Source: Levilactobacillus fuyuanensis (GTDB lineage: Bacteria; Bacillota; Bacilli; Lactobacillales; Lactobacillaceae). Taken from it: a stretch of 64,000 nucleotides of DNA. The stretch is taken from contig NZ_RHNZ01000013.1 of assembly GCF_003946395.1 (NCBI RefSeq), forward strand, positions 21,477 through 85,476. Direction: 5' to 3'. Shown in pieces: positions 62,332 through 64,000 of the stretch (its first letter is position 1; the number at the start of each line of letters is the position of its first letter). The position numbers and the translations under genes are program-made. The notes beneath the pieces are model-generated. The model made no database searches and was not told the DNA's origin. It was given only the letters and a program-made list of their open reading frames with translations.

Positions 62332-63517
62332 ATGTCCAAGGTGATTCGGTCACTGTGGCCACTATTGTTGCTGGGATTGCTGGTCAACACGGCCTATAGC
62401 GTGATGTGGCCGTTAACAACGATTTATCTACATAATAATCTCAATCTGAGCCTGGTAGTCAGCGGGATGATTCTCGCGGCCTATTCTGGATTCAACGTGT
62501 TAGGTGGCTACCTCGGTGGCGTCTTAACAGATCGCTTTCATGCAAAAAAAGTGGGACTTGGTCTACTTGGTGGCTTAGTTCTCGATGCGGCGGCCGGTTT
62601 CTTCTGGAATGGTCGGCTGGCGTATCCGATCGTACTGATCGTCTTTGGTCTGTTGACGGGAGGAATGCTGACGTTGATTACAGCGGTAGCTGCTCATCTC
62701 AGCCGAGGGAGTGGTCGTGTCTTCAATGTCCTCTATATCTTCATTAACCTAGGCTTAGTCGTGGGAACTGCAAGTATTGGGATTCTTTTTCACCACAGTC
62801 TAAAACCCATTTTCTTTCTATTAATTGTGTGTTATCTATTGGCAACTGGTTTGTGGGCTAAATATGCCGGAAGACTGTCGCAGCCCGTTCGCGGACTTCG
62901 CAAGGGTGGGGTTGCGTCTCAGACACCAGCTAAACGCGGGCAGTTAGGTATGATGCGAATTGGACTGGTTCTCGTGAGTCTGACATTGATGTGGCTAACC
63001 TATGCTCAGTGGATGAGTAACGTTTCCGTATATATCCAGAATCAAGGATTGCGTATCCGTCTGTACAGTCACTTGTGGGTATACAATGGGATTCTCCTAA
63101 TTGTTGTACAATCTTTGATGACCAAAGTCAGTCGGATCAAGGCTTTACCGGCACAAATCATCGTCGGCTTGGGGGCAATTGGTGGGTCGTTTCTTCTATA
63201 TAAATAGTGCAACGGGGACGGTCGTTTTATTTATGGCGATGACCTTGCTGACTTTGGGGGAAGCTATCTACGTACCAGGGGTGCCTGCGTTGATTAATGC
63301 ATACACGATTGGTAATGAAGGCAAGTACCAGGGATTAGTCAATGCTTTTTCTTCATTAGGAAAAGCGATTGGCCCCGTAATGGGTGGACTGGTTATTGGC
63401 GCGTCACAGGACTTTTCACGATTATTTTTGATCTGTGCCGTGGTCAATGGTCTTATTATGTTGGCGGTGGTCCTTGGTGTCCTTCCAGGATTGAAAAAAG
63501 TGGACGAACCATTATGA
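62332..63517 (+). pseudogene. MFS transporter broken by a frameshift near 63200
   Basis: Two overlapping frames make one MFS-like protein. The first (62332-63207) has motif A as GGYLGGVLTDRFHAKKVGLG and ends GGSFLLYK-stop. The second, in the +1 register, continues with INSATGTVVLFMAMTLLTLGEAIYVPGVPALINAY and ends LKKVDEPL at 63517. Joined near 63199-63206 they give about 394 residues with twelve segments, the normal family size (YttB/DHA1-like multidrug or sugar exporter). One extra base, or two missing, explains the break. A sequencing error, a real mutation or, less likely, programmed frameshifting are possible. Confidence 0.8.
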
Positions 63518-63617
63518 ACTTTATATCAGGGAACACACGGCCGTCCCATATCAAAATGTCGCCAATAAGGTGGGTCATTCGCCTTTTGAAAAAGATACAA
63601 TTTTTTTGCGATTTTTG

Positions 63618-63646
63618 TTGACGATTGTCCTCCTGGTTGGTATAGT
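63618..63646 (+). promoter_or_regulatory. rRNA operon promoter P1
   Basis: -35 TTGACG (63618-63623), 17-bp spacer, -10 TATAGT (63641-63646). First of three tandem promoters. Confidence 0.7.
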
Positions 63647-63706
63647 TATATCCGTTGCCAATTCGTAACGACAAGCTAGACCAATTTAAAACATTGAAAT
63701 TGCTTG

Positions 63707-63736
63707 TTGACAGACGAATTGATGACATGGTATGAT
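63707..63736 (+). promoter_or_regulatory. rRNA operon promoter P2
   Basis: -35 TTGACA (63707-63712), 18-bp spacer, -10 TATGAT (63731-63736). Confidence 0.85.
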
Positions 63737-63798
63737 AACTAAGTTGTCGCGTTTGCGATAGCCAATCAACGAGAAACGTTGTTAAATCAAACTTCTTG

Positions 63799-63827
63799 TT
63801 GACATCACATCAGCAACATGATATGAT
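63799..63827 (+). promoter_or_regulatory. rRNA operon promoter P3
   Basis: -35 TTGACA (63799-63804), 17-bp spacer, -10 TATGAT (63822-63827). P2 and P3 share flanking sequence (CTTGTTGACA and TATGATNANTAAG). Confidence 0.88.
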
Positions 63828-63834
63828 TATTAAG

Positions 63835-64000
63835 TTGATTGATACGTCAATTAACTAAGTAGACCTTTGAAAACTGAACATTGTTTCGACAAACCAAATA
63901 TGTGTAGGGCGGTTTGATACTATGGTATCAAACCCAAACAATATTTGCGAAGTCAATTCGCTTTTATGAAAATAAAGTAACAACAATCGATGAGCTATTC
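63835..64000 (+). other. rRNA operon leader
   Basis: CCTTTGAAAACTGAACA at about 63865-63881 is the usual lactobacillar rrn processing/antitermination region. A hairpin GTTTGATAC-tatg-GTATCAAAC follows (63912-63933). The mature 16S gene should start just right of the window edge. Confidence 0.8.

Overview
The window reads as the origin end of a low-GC Gram-positive chromosome from the family Lactobacillaceae (roughly 50% G+C by eye). It has the order dnaA | DnaA-box cluster | rpmH-rnpA-yidC-jag-mnmE-mnmG, heterofermenter-type xyloside genes, RexAB recombination proteins, DUF5776 surface domains, PepC, and CcpA (cre) and PurR-type operators. A Levilactobacillus-like species is my inference, not a demonstrated identity.

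Layout. 1-600: 5' end of dnaA (minus strand) and the replication origin, with at least seven DnaA boxes. 600-7100: ribosomal protein L34, RNase P protein, YidC, Jag/KhpB, MnmE and MnmG; these serve translation, membrane insertion and tRNA wobble modification. A two-copy structured intergenic element separates yidC from jag, and a promoter-plus-hairpin leader precedes mnmE. 7400-18000: mixed accessory and housekeeping genes: small membrane proteins, an orphan Phd/YefM-like antitoxin, HAD nucleotidase, a 51-bp-period repeat array, BrnQ, NAD(P)-binding protein, GNAT, acyl-CoA thioesterase, a degenerate condensation-type protein, a BspA/DUF5776 surface protein and a Bcr/CflA efflux pump. 18000-27500: signal peptidase I, two tandem YczE-like membrane paralogues, MarR, a self-regulated ABC-2 exporter operon with its TetR repressor, LysR with a divergent flavin oxidoreductase, a second copy of the two-unit intergenic element (minus strand), and PepC. 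27500-32000: small membrane/lipoproteins, a secreted NucA/EndA-type nuclease and cardiolipin synthase. 32000-36900: an AraC regulator and a xyloside import/hydrolysis pair (GPH symporter and GH43 beta-xylosidase) with cre boxes. 37000-48600: DUF2207 protein, a large YfhO-family protein, purine permease behind a PurBox pair, aldo/keto reductase, NmrA-like protein, polysaccharide deacetylase and an M20 peptidase. 48800-56200: rexB-rexA. 56200-63500: thiolase, an unknown basic-tailed protein, lysS-murE, and a frameshifted MFS gene. 63600-64000: three tandem strong promoters and the leader of an rRNA operon whose 16S gene starts just outside the window.

Three perfect and two one-mismatch parS sites lie between 12.4 and 45.7 kb, which fits ParB/Spo0J loading next to the origin. 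The most striking unexplained item is the two-unit structured element found at 2097-2340 and, inverted, at 25777-26014. The four units share short conserved strands and keep their helices by compensatory changes, and the order of unit types is the same in both places. It is the best candidate here for a previously undescribed RNA or mobile structured DNA element.
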